Positions 17,076 to 24,473 of a DNA stretch of 64,000 bases are shown here, one piece after another. A model generated the notes under the pieces. That model ran no database searches. It saw only the letters and a list, made by a program, of their open reading frames with translations, and was not told the origin of the DNA. The stretch is from Paraburkholderia fungorum (GTDB lineage: Bacteria > Pseudomonadota > Gammaproteobacteria > Burkholderiales > Burkholderiaceae): contig NZ_CADFGE010000001.1 in the NCBI RefSeq assembly GCF_902833645.1, positions 62,001 to 126,000 of the forward strand, in the 5' to 3' direction. A program made the position numbers and the translations under genes. How positions within the stretch are numbered: the first letter of the stretch is position 1; every line of letters begins with the position of its first letter.

Positions 17076-18008
17076 GTGCGAAAGTTCAAGATCCCCAACA
17101 TGGGCGCGCTGCTCGCTTTCGAAGCCGCCGCGCGGCACGAGAGCTTCACGCATGCGGCACGCGAACTCTTCCTGACCGAAAGCGCGGTGTCCCGGCAGAT
17201 CAATACACTGGAGAGCAATCTCGGCGTGCGGCTGTTCGTGCGCGTCAAACAGCGCGTGGTCCTGACCAAGGCGGGCAAGGTCTATAGCGCGCAGGTGCGG
17301 CGCTCGCTGGAACAACTGGACCGGGACACGCTGTCGATCATTGCGCATGGCAGCGGCGGCGGGTATCTGGAACTGGCGGTGTTGCCCACTTTCGCCTCGC
17401 AATGGCTGATTCCGCGACTGGCGGCGTTCAACGCGCAGCATCCGGATGTGCGGGTCAATATGGGCGTGCGCACCGGCACCTTCCCGTTCGCCGAGACGCA
17501 TTTCGAAGCGGCGATTCACTACGGCAAACCGACATGGCCCGGCACCTCGGCGGAATTTCTGTTCAGTGAAGAAGTTGTGCCGGTCTGTGCGGCGAGCTTG
17601 CTGACGCGCCCGGTTGACACGGCGGCCGATCTGCTGGACTACCCGCTGCTGCATTCCACCACCCGGCCGGACGGCTGGGCGTCGTGGTTCGCCGGTCTCG
17701 GTGTCGACGATAACCGGACGATGCAAGGGGTGCGCTACGAACTCCACACCATGCTGATCAGTGCCGCCGCGGCCGGTCTCGGCATCGCGCTCGTGCCACG
17801 CTTTTTCGTCGATACACAACTCGGGCAGTTGGGACTCGTGATTCCACTCGACGCGCCCGCGGTCGCCGACTCGGCGTATTACCTCGTCTATCCGACCGAG
17901 TTGAGCCACGGTAAGCCGCTCACGAACTTTCGCGAGTGGCTGCTGCGCGAAGCGGCCGCATACAGCGCGGGGAATCCTGAACTGGCCGGCAATCCCGATA
18001 CCGATTGA
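17076..18008 (+). CDS. LysR-family regulator (GcvA-like)
   Basis: A 310-residue LysR regulator whose HTH is ALLAFEAAARHESFTHAARE followed by LFLTESAVSRQINTLE, the GcvA-type pattern, with a periplasmic-binding-like effector domain from about residue 90. I take the GTG at 17076; an in-frame ATG at 17100 is an alternative. It diverges from the DUF1338-ydiJ operon across about 165 bp, so it is the likely regulator of that module. A weak dyad GATT-N5-AATC sits at 17006-17018 in that gap. Confidence 0.85.
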   Translation: MRKFKIPNMGALLAFEAAARHESFTHAARELFLTESAVSRQINTLESNLGVRLFVRVKQRVVLTKAGKVYSAQVRRSLEQLDRDTLSIIAHGSGGGYLELAVLPTFASQWLIPRLAAFNAQHPDVRVNMGVRTGTFPFAETHFEAAIHYGKPTWPGTSAEFLFSEEVVPVCAASLLTRPVDTAADLLDYPLLHSTTRPDGWASWFAGLGVDDNRTMQGVRYELHTMLISAAAAGLGIALVPRFFVDTQLGQLGLVIPLDAPAVADSAYYLVYPTELSHGKPLTNFREWLLREAAAYSAGNPELAGNPDTD

Positions 18009-18035
18009 TTTCGCGCTATGCGGCGGGGGCGAATG

Positions 18036-19169
18036 CTACGCCCCGGCTTGCTCGCGCGCCTGCGCCAAAGCGCTCAAATTGCCCTCGCCAAAACCGTGGT
18101 GCCCTTGCCGCTGCACGATCTCAAAGAAAATCTCTCCGGCACCGCGCCGTACAAAAGTCTGAAAGAACAGCAACGGCACGCCGTCGGCGCCGATCTCGCC
18201 ATCCACCAGAACATGCGTGCGCCTGAGCCGCTCGACATCGAGCCCATGGCCTGGCAGACGCGCATCGAGTTGCTCGTAATAGCGCGGCGGCGGCTCGACG
18301 AATTCGACGCCGTTCGCGAGGAGTTGCTCGACGCACGCAAAGATATCGTCGGTGGCGAGCGCGATGTGCTGCACGCCTTCGCCCGGATGATCCGGCAGAT
18401 ATTCGTGCATCAGATTCGTGCGGCGGGTGCCTTCTTCATACAAGGGCACGCGGATCGCGCCGCACGGTGAGACCATGACGCGCGACTCCGCCGCCACATG
18501 CCAGTTCGCGTGCAGCTCGTGAATCTCGCGGAAATTGAGCAGGTCGCGATAAAAATCGAGCCACTCCTGCATCCGGCCCTCGCCGACCGTTTGCGTCAGA
18601 TGATCGACCGCGACGAGGCCGGTGCCCGCGTGATTCAGATCGGCTTCTGCGGTATCGATCTCGATCGGACGGAAGTCGATATCGAAGATCGAGATATCGC
18701 CCAGGCCACCGCGCTGGCCGCCACGGCCGCGCCAACGGTCGACGAAATAGATGTGCGAATCGCCGATGCCCTGGATCGCCGGGATCAACAGCTCGCCCGT
18801 GCCGATCCGTTCACCTTCGAACGCCCATGCGCCGAGTTCGATCGCGCGGTCGAAGGCGCGCTGCGCATTGGCCACGCGAATGCCGATTGCGCAGATGCCT
18901 GCGCCGTACTCCTCGGCGTAACGCTCGGCAAATGAATCCGGCTCGGCGTTGATCAGGAAATGCATCTCGCCCTGGCGATACAGCGTGACGTCCTTGCTGA
19001 TATGGCGCGCAATCGCCTTGAAGCCGAGTTTCGTGAAGGTCTCGCCGAGTGCTTTCGGCTCGCGCGAAGCGAACTCCACGAATTCGAGGCCGGCGGTGCC
19101 GAGCGGATTGTGCTCAGGCGCCGACACGGCGCGTAGCGCGGCGTCTGGGGTGGGCAAGTCGCTGGGCAT
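18036..19169 (-). CDS. hppD: 4-hydroxyphenylpyruvate dioxygenase
   Basis: A 377-residue enzyme with two VOC modules. The C-terminal one carries the Fe(II) ligands H190 (VAVDHLTQ), H268 (GVQHIALAT) and E350 (GEIFFEIVQR), plus the family PLLFFQTF strand. It converts 4-hydroxyphenylpyruvate to homogentisate in tyrosine catabolism. An AAGGAGA ribosome site fixes the start at 19169. An inverted repeat abuts that ribosome site. No hmgA or fahA is in the window. It follows pcaQ on the same strand but 277 bp apart, so it is probably separately transcribed. Confidence 0.93.
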   Translation of the reverse strand: MPSDLPTPDAALRAVSAPEHNPLGTAGLEFVEFASREPKALGETFTKLGFKAIARHISKDVTLYRQGEMHFLINAEPDSFAERYAEEYGAGICAIGIRVANAQRAFDRAIELGAWAFEGERIGTGELLIPAIQGIGDSHIYFVDRWRGRGGQRGGLGDISIFDIDFRPIEIDTAEADLNHAGTGLVAVDHLTQTVGEGRMQEWLDFYRDLLNFREIHELHANWHVAAESRVMVSPCGAIRVPLYEEGTRRTNLMHEYLPDHPGEGVQHIALATDDIFACVEQLLANGVEFVEPPPRYYEQLDARLPGHGLDVERLRRTHVLVDGEIGADGVPLLFFQTFVRRGAGEIFFEIVQRQGHHGFGEGNLSALAQAREQAGA

Positions 19170-19180
19170 GGCAATCTCCT

Positions 19181-19198
19181 TGTACGGTTTTTCGTACA
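19181..19198 (-). promoter_or_regulatory. Inverted repeat abutting the hppD ribosome site
   Basis: TGTACG-N6-CGTACA is a perfect 6-bp dyad at 19181-19198. On the minus strand it immediately precedes, and by one base overlaps, the AAGGAGA ribosome site of hppD. A second dyad, ACACCGC-TTGC-GCGGTGT, lies at 19261-19278. Either could be an operator, and the first could also act as an RNA hairpin that masks initiation. Confidence 0.45.
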
Positions 19199-19446
19199 GC
19201 GTTCCGGGTATTTGTGATGTTTCTGTGCTCTGGTGCAAGCTGCCGTCTACACGCAGTGTGACACCGCTTGCGCGGTGTGCCGCATCGATTCAGCGTACGG
19301 CGGCTTTTGCACCGTGTTTGTACACCGGGTAGCAGGGCGTTCGCAACCGTCATTTTGTACCAGATGGTTCACACGCGGCGATTTGGGCCGCAGCGTGACG
19401 CTGACGTGCATCCTCCGCGTTTCTCGCGGCCCCTGCGCGGTATGCG

Positions 19447-20472
19447 TCAGATCTTTGGCGTCTCGCCGCGGCCACGCCCGGACCCGGACTTGGACTTGGA
19501 CCTCGACGCGCGTTTGGCTCCAGGTTCGCCGACGGCGGCGGCCGCCATACGCTGCTGCGCGACGTTGCGCACGGCATCGATAAGCGCCCGGCCCACCGGC
19601 GAAGGCTGCGTATCCGAGCGCCGGATCAAGCCCACGGGCTCGCCAGTGCCCGCGAACGGCAACGGCAAACGCACCAGCATCCCGTGCCCTAGTTCATATT
19701 CGACCGCGCTCAGCGGCACGAACCACACCGCGTCGTTCTCCAGCGTCAAAGCGCGCCCGGTGGACACCGACAGTACTTCGACAAACCCCGACAACGGCGG
19801 CACGCCCCACGCGCTCAAAAGGCTCTCAGCAGATTGCCGGATCAAGGTGCCGAACGGCGGCAGCACCACTGGAAAATCCTCCAGCGACGTGGCCGGCAAA
19901 CCTGCCACGAGCGCCAACGGATGCCCGGCGCGCACCACGGCAATCAACGGCTCGCTGAAAAGCTGCTCGAAACTGAGCCCGACCATTCTTTCCGGGTCCG
20001 CCAGGCGCCCGATGGCGAATTCGATCGTGCCGGCCTTCAGGCGTTCGAGTAACTCGGGGTTGGCGCCGGTGGCGAGACGCACGATCACACGGGGCCAAAG
20101 CGCGGCGAATCGCTTCAACGCCGGTGGTATCAGCGCGGCCGCCACGGTCGGCAAAATGCCGATTTCCACCGTGGCGGCGGCCGCGCCTTCCGCTCGTGCC
20201 AATAAATCGACGCCCTGCCGCAACGCACTGACACACGCGCTCGCATGCGGCATGAAAAGCTGCCCCTCGCGCGTCGGCACGGCGCCGTGGCGGCCGCGCT
20301 CGAACAGCTTCACGCCGAGAATCGCTTCGAGTTCGGCCACCGTCTTGGAGACCGCGGGCTGCGTAATGGACAGGCTCGCAGCGGCCCGCTGCACGCCGCC
20401 GAACTGCGCGACGGCCAGAAAGCACTGGAGATGACGGAATTTGACGCGGCTATCCGCGAGGCTGCGTTGCAT
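19447..20472 (-). CDS. pcaQ: LysR-family regulator of protocatechuate catabolism
   Basis: A 341-residue LysR regulator beginning DSRVKFRHLQCFLAVAQFGG, the PcaQ-type N-terminus, with the HTH in RAAASLSITQPAVSKTVAE and a large effector domain. It diverges from pcaHG, the classical PcaQ arrangement in which PcaQ activates pca genes with beta-carboxy-cis,cis-muconate or a related intermediate. A dyad ATAAC-N5-GTTAT overlaps its own start codon. The C-terminus has an arginine/serine/lysine-rich tail (about residues 320-341), which is unusual. Confidence 0.85.
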   Translation of the reverse strand: MQRSLADSRVKFRHLQCFLAVAQFGGVQRAAASLSITQPAVSKTVAELEAILGVKLFERGRHGAVPTREGQLFMPHASACVSALRQGVDLLARAEGAAAATVEIGILPTVAAALIPPALKRFAALWPRVIVRLATGANPELLERLKAGTIEFAIGRLADPERMVGLSFEQLFSEPLIAVVRAGHPLALVAGLPATSLEDFPVVLPPFGTLIRQSAESLLSAWGVPPLSGFVEVLSVSTGRALTLENDAVWFVPLSAVEYELGHGMLVRLPLPFAGTGEPVGLIRRSDTQPSPVGRALIDAVRNVAQQRMAAAAVGEPGAKRASRSKSKSGSGRGRGETPKI

Positions 20473-20485
20473 AACGAGAGGTTAT
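20471..20485. promoter_or_regulatory. Putative PcaQ operator
   Basis: ATAAC-GAGAG-GTTAT is a perfect dyad with LysR T-N11-A geometry (T20472, A20484). It resembles the ATAACC-N4-GGTTA type box known for PcaQ in rhizobia. It overlaps the pcaQ start codon and lies about 95 bp upstream of pcaH. A partial second copy (ATAACC at 20513-20518, GGTT at 20524-20527) lies nearer pcaH. Confidence 0.5.
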
Positions 20486-20579
20486 ACGAAAAGGGCGAAA
20501 ACGTCATTTTGCATAACCGCACAGGTTGGATAAAGTCGCTCCATACGCTGTATCCCACAATTCCCCGAAGGAGACACTG

Positions 20580-21284
20580 ATGGACGAGTCCTTTCTCACC
20601 AAGCGCGACTTCGCGTCCCACCCCGCCTACGTTTATCCCGGCTACGGTTCGTCGGTCAAACGCGGCCCGACGCGTCCGCTGATTCCGCTCAAAGAAAAGC
20701 TGCGCGACCAGCGCGTGCCGGTCTACGGCACCGAAGACCTCGGCGCGCTCGATCACGACCTGACGCGCAACGCGGTGCGTAATGGCGAACCGCTTGGCGA
20801 GCGCATCATCGTGACGGGCCGCGTGCTCGACGAAGGCGGCCGGCCGGTGCGCAATACGCTGGTTGAAATCTGGCAGGCCAATGCGGCCGGCCGTTATGTG
20901 CACAAGAACGATCAGCACGACGCGCCGCTCGATCCGAACTTCCTCGGCGCCGGCCGCTGCATTACCGACAAGGAAGGCCGCTACCGCTTTCTGACGATCA
21001 AACCGGGCGCTTACCCCTGGGGCAATCACCCGAACGCGTGGCGTCCGAACCATATTCACTTCTCGCTGTTCGGCGACTATTTCGGCTCACGCCTCGTCAC
21101 GCAGATGTATTTCCCCGGCGACCCGCTGCTGGCTTTCGACCCGATTTTCCAGGGCACGCCCGAGCACGCCCGCGAGCGCCTGATTGCAAACTTCTCGCTC
21201 GATACGACGCAAGAGGCCTATGCGCTCGGTTACGACTTCGACATCGTGCTGCGCGGCCGCAACGAAACTCCGATGGAGCGCTAG
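20580..21284 (+). CDS. pcaH: Protocatechuate 3,4-dioxygenase beta subunit
   Basis: A 234-residue intradiol dioxygenase subunit. The non-haem Fe(III) ligands are all present: Y106 (AAGRYVHKN), Y145 (PGAYPWG), H158 and H160 (PNHIHFS). The beta subunit carries the catalytic iron and cleaves protocatechuate between the hydroxyls to beta-carboxy-cis,cis-muconate. The ATG at 20580 follows a GAAGGAG ribosome site. pcaG follows after 3 bp, forming the alpha-beta pair. Confidence 0.95.
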   Translation: MDESFLTKRDFASHPAYVYPGYGSSVKRGPTRPLIPLKEKLRDQRVPVYGTEDLGALDHDLTRNAVRNGEPLGERIIVTGRVLDEGGRPVRNTLVEIWQANAAGRYVHKNDQHDAPLDPNFLGAGRCITDKEGRYRFLTIKPGAYPWGNHPNAWRPNHIHFSLFGDYFGSRLVTQMYFPGDPLLAFDPIFQGTPEHARERLIANFSLDTTQEAYALGYDFDIVLRGRNETPMER

Positions 21285-21287
21285 GCC

Positions 21288-21875
21288 ATGACAACTCTCA
21301 AGCAAACGCCTTCGCAAACGGTTGGACCGTACTTCGCCTACGGTCTGTGCCCGCAGCAATACGATTTCGATTTCAAGAGCCTGTTCACGCCAGTTCTGGC
21401 CGACCGCGAAGCGGCCGGCGAACACATCACGCTAATCGGCCAGGTATTCGATGGCGACGGCCAGGTGATCGGCGATGCAATGCTGGAAATCTCACAGGTG
21501 GACGCGCAAGGCCACTACCCGGAATCACGCGAGGAAACGCTGAAAACGGGCTTCCGTGGTTTTGCCCGCGTCGGCACGGGTACCAATCCGCAGAAACGCT
21601 TTGTCGTCGAAACGGTGAAACCCGGCCGCGCAAGCCCGGACGAAGCGCCGCATCTGAACGTGGTTGTGACAATGCGCGGCATGCTGCTGCACACCTTCAC
21701 TCGTATCTATTTCGAAGACGAAGCCGAGGCTAACGAACGGGATGCCGTGCTGGCGGCAGTTCCGGCGGACCGACGCGGCACATTGATCGCGCGGCGCGAA
21801 CCGAATGCCGCCAACGTGTACCGGTTCGACATCCATATGCAGGGTGACAAGGAAACGGTGTTTTTCGACCTGTGA
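21288..21875 (+). CDS. pcaG: Protocatechuate 3,4-dioxygenase alpha subunit
   Basis: A 195-residue alpha subunit starting TTLKQTPSQTVGPYFAYGLC, the PcaG N-terminal signature (S-Q-T-V-G-P-Y-F). As usual for this subunit it lacks the full iron ligand set and completes the active site shape of PcaH. Its ATG follows the pcaH stop by a few bases, implying coupled translation. A rho-independent terminator follows. No pcaB, pcaC or pcaD is adjacent, so the rest of the ketoadipate pathway must be elsewhere. Confidence 0.95.
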   Translation: MTTLKQTPSQTVGPYFAYGLCPQQYDFDFKSLFTPVLADREAAGEHITLIGQVFDGDGQVIGDAMLEISQVDAQGHYPESREETLKTGFRGFARVGTGTNPQKRFVVETVKPGRASPDEAPHLNVVVTMRGMLLHTFTRIYFEDEAEANERDAVLAAVPADRRGTLIARREPNAANVYRFDIHMQGDKETVFFDL

Positions 21876-21961
21876 TGTGAATTTTCTATACTTTCATATA
21901 GCTTTCACATACACTGAGGATGATCCGTCTAGCGACTGGATCGCGAAACTCCGAGTAGTTA

Positions 21962-21987
21962 AGCCCGCCCCGCGCGGGCTTTTTTTT
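21962..21987 (+). terminator. Rho-independent terminator of pcaHG
   Basis: AGCCCGC-CCCGC-GCGGGCT, a 7-bp stem, is followed by an eight-T run on the plus strand. It also closes the convergent H-NS-like gene, which ends at 21992. Confidence 0.85.
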
Positions 21988-21991
21988 GCGC

Positions 21992-22300
21992 TCAGCAGCG
22001 GAAATGGTCGATGTTCTGTCCGGCGTAGATCGCGCGCGCGAGCCAGTCCGGTTTATCGCCATGACCATCCCAAGTATTACCGAAGGCGTCGCGATACATC
22101 ACCGCGCGGACTGCCGCTTTGTCGGCCTCAATCGCTTCGGCAAGCGCTTCCATTGTTATGCCGTATTCGTCCATGCGGCGGCGGATCCACACGATCAGGC
22201 GCTCACGCGCATTCCCGTCGAGGTCGAACAGCCGTTGTTCTTCTCGCTCTTTCATAACGTACCGGTTTCGCGGCTGATAGTGCGCGCGTTCGAAAAACAA
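21992..22300 (-). CDS. H-NS-family nucleoid-associated protein (short)
   Basis: About 102 residues (87 if the ATG at 22255 is used). The N-terminal half is a charged helical region (ARERLIVWIRRRMDEYGITM) and the C-terminal part, VMYRDAFGNTWDGHGDKPDWL, matches the DNA-binding core of H-NS/Bv3F-type proteins, where the usual YRDP-TWSGRGRxPxW is YRDAFGNTWDGHGDKPDW here. The replacement of the GRGR AT-hook residues by GHGD is notable and may weaken DNA binding. Neither start has a strong ribosome site. Confidence 0.6.
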   Translation of the reverse strand: MFFERAHYQPRNRYVMKEREEQRLFDLDGNARERLIVWIRRRMDEYGITMEALAEAIEADKAAVRAVMYRDAFGNTWDGHGDKPDWLARAIYAGQNIDHFRC

Positions 22301-22729
22301 AAGACTTCGCTAAACAACGCGAAGCCTGTGCGTAAATCAGATGGGTTGGGTGCAAAGCGAACTCACGACGCCTCTCCCGATGCGTGACAATTCGCATCTG
22401 GAATCATGCCCAATAAATGCTGGATTTAGAGAAACTCATTGGCAAGCGGCTCGAATCGCGCCCGGTCGGCCTTGGTGTTCCAAGGCTGCTTTAGCGTATG
22501 GGAAGTGATTCTAGCATCCAATTTCCGCTGCTTGCAGTATCTGATTGCTTGCCTGCAACACGCGGTTTTTTTGTGATTTCCGTGTGATTTCCGATTACGC
22601 CCAGCACAGGCTTGTGCGAATTCCTACGAGTTCTATTCACACCGGCCAAAGAGCAAAATCCCACTCTCCCATGCTATGTTTCGTTGATCCAACGGCCTCA
22701 CATTGCCGTCTCTCAGGAGATATACAGAA
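22301..22729. other. Intergenic region between the H-NS-like gene and the LysE exporter
   Basis: About 430 bp, lower in GC than its neighbours. No gene can be supported. A minus-strand open stretch ending at 22436 reads LKQPWNTKADRARFEPLAN without a start codon and might be the 3' end of a lost gene. The lower GC and the H-NS-like neighbour fit a small foreign insertion, but the evidence is thin. Confidence 0.35.
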
Positions 22730-23365
22730 ATGCCCGCCTCGACCGCCATCGCCACAATCCTCGCCGCGCTGCTGCTCGGCGCCATGAGCCCTGGACCGAG
22801 CTTTGTCATCGTTGCCCGCAATGCAATCGGTCTCTCGCGCAGCGACGGCCTCGCGACAGCAGCGGGCATGGGCATCGGCGGCGTGTTCTTCAGCGCGATC
22901 GCGTTGCTCGGTCTGTACACCTTGCTCGCGACCGTAGAGTGGCTATATGTCGGCTTGAAAGTGGCCGGCGGCCTTTATCTGATCTACCTTGCGTCGAAGA
23001 TCTGGCGCGGCGCCGCCAAACCGCTCGCATTCGATACCGCGCAAGGCGCCAACACCAATGCGCGCAAATCATTCTGGATTGGTTTGAGCACACAACTCAG
23101 CAATCCGAAAACGGCGGTCTATTACGGCAGTATCTTCGCGGCCCTGCTTCCGCAACATCCGCCGCTGTGGTGCTACTTCGCGTTGCCCCCCGCGATCTTC
23201 GCCATTGAGGCCGGCTGGTACACCGTGGTCGCGCTGTGCTTCTCGAGCAAGCGGCCGCGCGAAATGTATTTGCAGTGGAAAGCCTGGATCGATCGCGTCG
23301 CCGCGAGCGCGGTCGCCGCACTGGGATTACGCCTGATCCTGACAGCGCACAAAGTGGGTATCTGA
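22730..23365 (+). CDS. LysE/RhtB-family amino acid exporter
   Basis: A 211-residue membrane protein with about six helices and the LysE-family N-terminal motif LLLGAMSPGPSFVIVARNAI (G-x-x-x-S-P-G-P). The family exports amino acids such as lysine, threonine or homoserine lactone, and the substrate here is not predictable. The start at 22730 has a GGAGA ribosome site ten bases upstream, better than the frame beginning at 22703. Confidence 0.88.
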   Translation: MPASTAIATILAALLLGAMSPGPSFVIVARNAIGLSRSDGLATAAGMGIGGVFFSAIALLGLYTLLATVEWLYVGLKVAGGLYLIYLASKIWRGAAKPLAFDTAQGANTNARKSFWIGLSTQLSNPKTAVYYGSIFAALLPQHPPLWCYFALPPAIFAIEAGWYTVVALCFSSKRPREMYLQWKAWIDRVAASAVAALGLRLILTAHKVGI

Positions 23366-23658
23366 AACGGAAAGGCTGCTCGAATGGCTTGCCGTGTCCG
23401 TACGACCTGGCAAGCCGGTAACGGGGCCGCATCGTCCCAAGCCGTACACAGGCAAGCCACATTCATAACAAAACAGTTACAAGATAAGTGTTGACGCCGG
23501 GCATGCCCGGCGGTTACTGTGGCGTCCGAAGTTCAAGAAGTTCGATTGCTGTTCATCAATGTCTCGCTCCTCAGCGGTATTCGTTGTCCTCTCCCTCCTT
23601 GATGCTTCACGCGCTCCTCAACAGAGCAAATTTTTCTATTTTTACTCAAGGATTCCTC

Positions 23659-23862
23659 ATGGATACCGGTACCGTTAAGTGGTTCAACGACAGCAAAGGC
23701 TTTGGCTTCATCACCCCGGACAAGGGCGGCGACGACCTGTTCGCGCACTTCTCCGAAATCAGCGGCGACGGCTTCAAGACGCTGGCTGAGAATCAGAAGG
23801 TGAGCTTCGAAACGAAGCAAGGCCCGAAGGGTCTGCAAGCGGCTAACATCAAGCCGCTGTAA
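23659..23862 (+). CDS. Cold-shock protein
   Basis: A 67-residue CspA-type protein: [20 protein letters not shown] contains RNP1 (KGFGFI), and DDLFAHF contains RNP2. It binds single-stranded RNA/DNA as a chaperone. The nearest upstream gene ends almost 300 bp away, which leaves room for the long 5' leader typical of csp mRNAs. The real start is the ATG at 23659; the longer open frame from 23488 is untranslated leader. A 12-bp hairpin follows the stop. Confidence 0.95.
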   Translation: MDTGTVKWFNDSKGFGFITPDKGGDDLFAHFSEISGDGFKTLAENQKVSFETKQGPKGLQAANIKPL

Positions 23863-23871
23863 GTTTGAAGG

Positions 23872-23899
23872 GCTCGGTGTCCGGCAACGGACATCGGGC
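23872..23899 (+). other. GNRA-capped hairpin at the csp 3' end
   Basis: GCTCGGTGTCCG and CGGACATCGGGC form a 12-bp stem (with two G-T pairs) closed by a GCAA tetraloop, starting 10 bp after the csp stop. There is no T-tract, so it is more likely a 3' stabilising stem or processing site than a simple terminator. Confidence 0.55.
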
Positions 23900-24149
23900 T
23901 GCAGCGACATCCTCGCGGAGATTTGTCTCCCACAGTTGGCGCGATCGCTTTTAGCTGCATGTGTGTCGAGCAGCTAGCCTAAGCGCCAAACGCCTCGTTG
24001 CACCTCATTCTCCCCTCTGGCTTCAACGCCCTTTTTAGCTTTCCGACTGCGTTTGGATTCGGCTCGCAATGGCTCGAATCGGCTCGTCCGCGTGACCCGT
24101 ACCACGGCTCGCACGGCAGGCGCGCACTCGAACATTATTAAAATATAAA

Positions 24150-24374
24150 ATGCAAAACAAACATATTCATCATTACAACGGCTATGCCGTCAAACCCTCG
24201 GCGCATCGTTTGCCCGACGGTAGCTTTTCATCCAACCTGTTGCTCGAACGCGCTGACAGCGCACGTACCGAAGGGCGCTACCAGTTCTACTCGCTCGATT
24301 ACTTCCCGAACGAAGAACAGGCACTGCAGCACTCCGCACGCTGGGCACGCCGCTGGGTCGACACGCGCGGTTAA
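24150..24374 (+). CDS. Small conserved-looking protein of unknown function
   Basis: A 74-residue soluble protein: HHYNGYAVKPSAHRLPDGSF, then a beta-rich middle and a helix (NEEQALQHSARWARRWVDTR). The layout suggests a small alpha-beta fold, and I have the impression of similar orphans in Burkholderia, but I cannot name a family with certainty. The preceding 287 bp (23863-24149) contains no other gene, apart from the csp hairpin. An AT-rich stretch just before the ATG could hold the promoter. Confidence 0.6.
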   Translation: MQNKHIHHYNGYAVKPSAHRLPDGSFSSNLLLERADSARTEGRYQFYSLDYFPNEEQALQHSARWARRWVDTRG

Positions 24375-24430
24375 GCGCTTGTCGAACCCGATGCACGCGG
24401 GACCCCGCGCTTGCATCGTTCCACAACACT

Positions 24431-24452
24431 TAGCGCGCCATTCGGCGCGCTA
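24431..24452. terminator. Hairpin between convergent genes
   Basis: TAGCGCGCC-ATTC-GGCGCGCTA, a perfect 9-bp stem with a 4-nt loop, sits between the small protein gene (ends 24374) and the acyl-CoA synthetase gene (ends 24474). It has no T-tract on either strand, so a bidirectional terminator role is inferred from position. Confidence 0.5.
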
Positions 24453-24473
24453 GACCAGACTAGCGTGCGCGAT

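Noticed and set aside
22436..22590. A minus-strand open stretch containing WNTKADRARFEPLANEFL
   Set aside because: It reads like a real protein tail, but it has no start codon and only about 45 codons, and I cannot match it to a family. Kept only as a hint of a lost gene.
23488..23658. N-terminal extension of the cold-shock protein
   Set aside because: The family starts directly at the ATG at 23659; the upstream part is untranslated leader.
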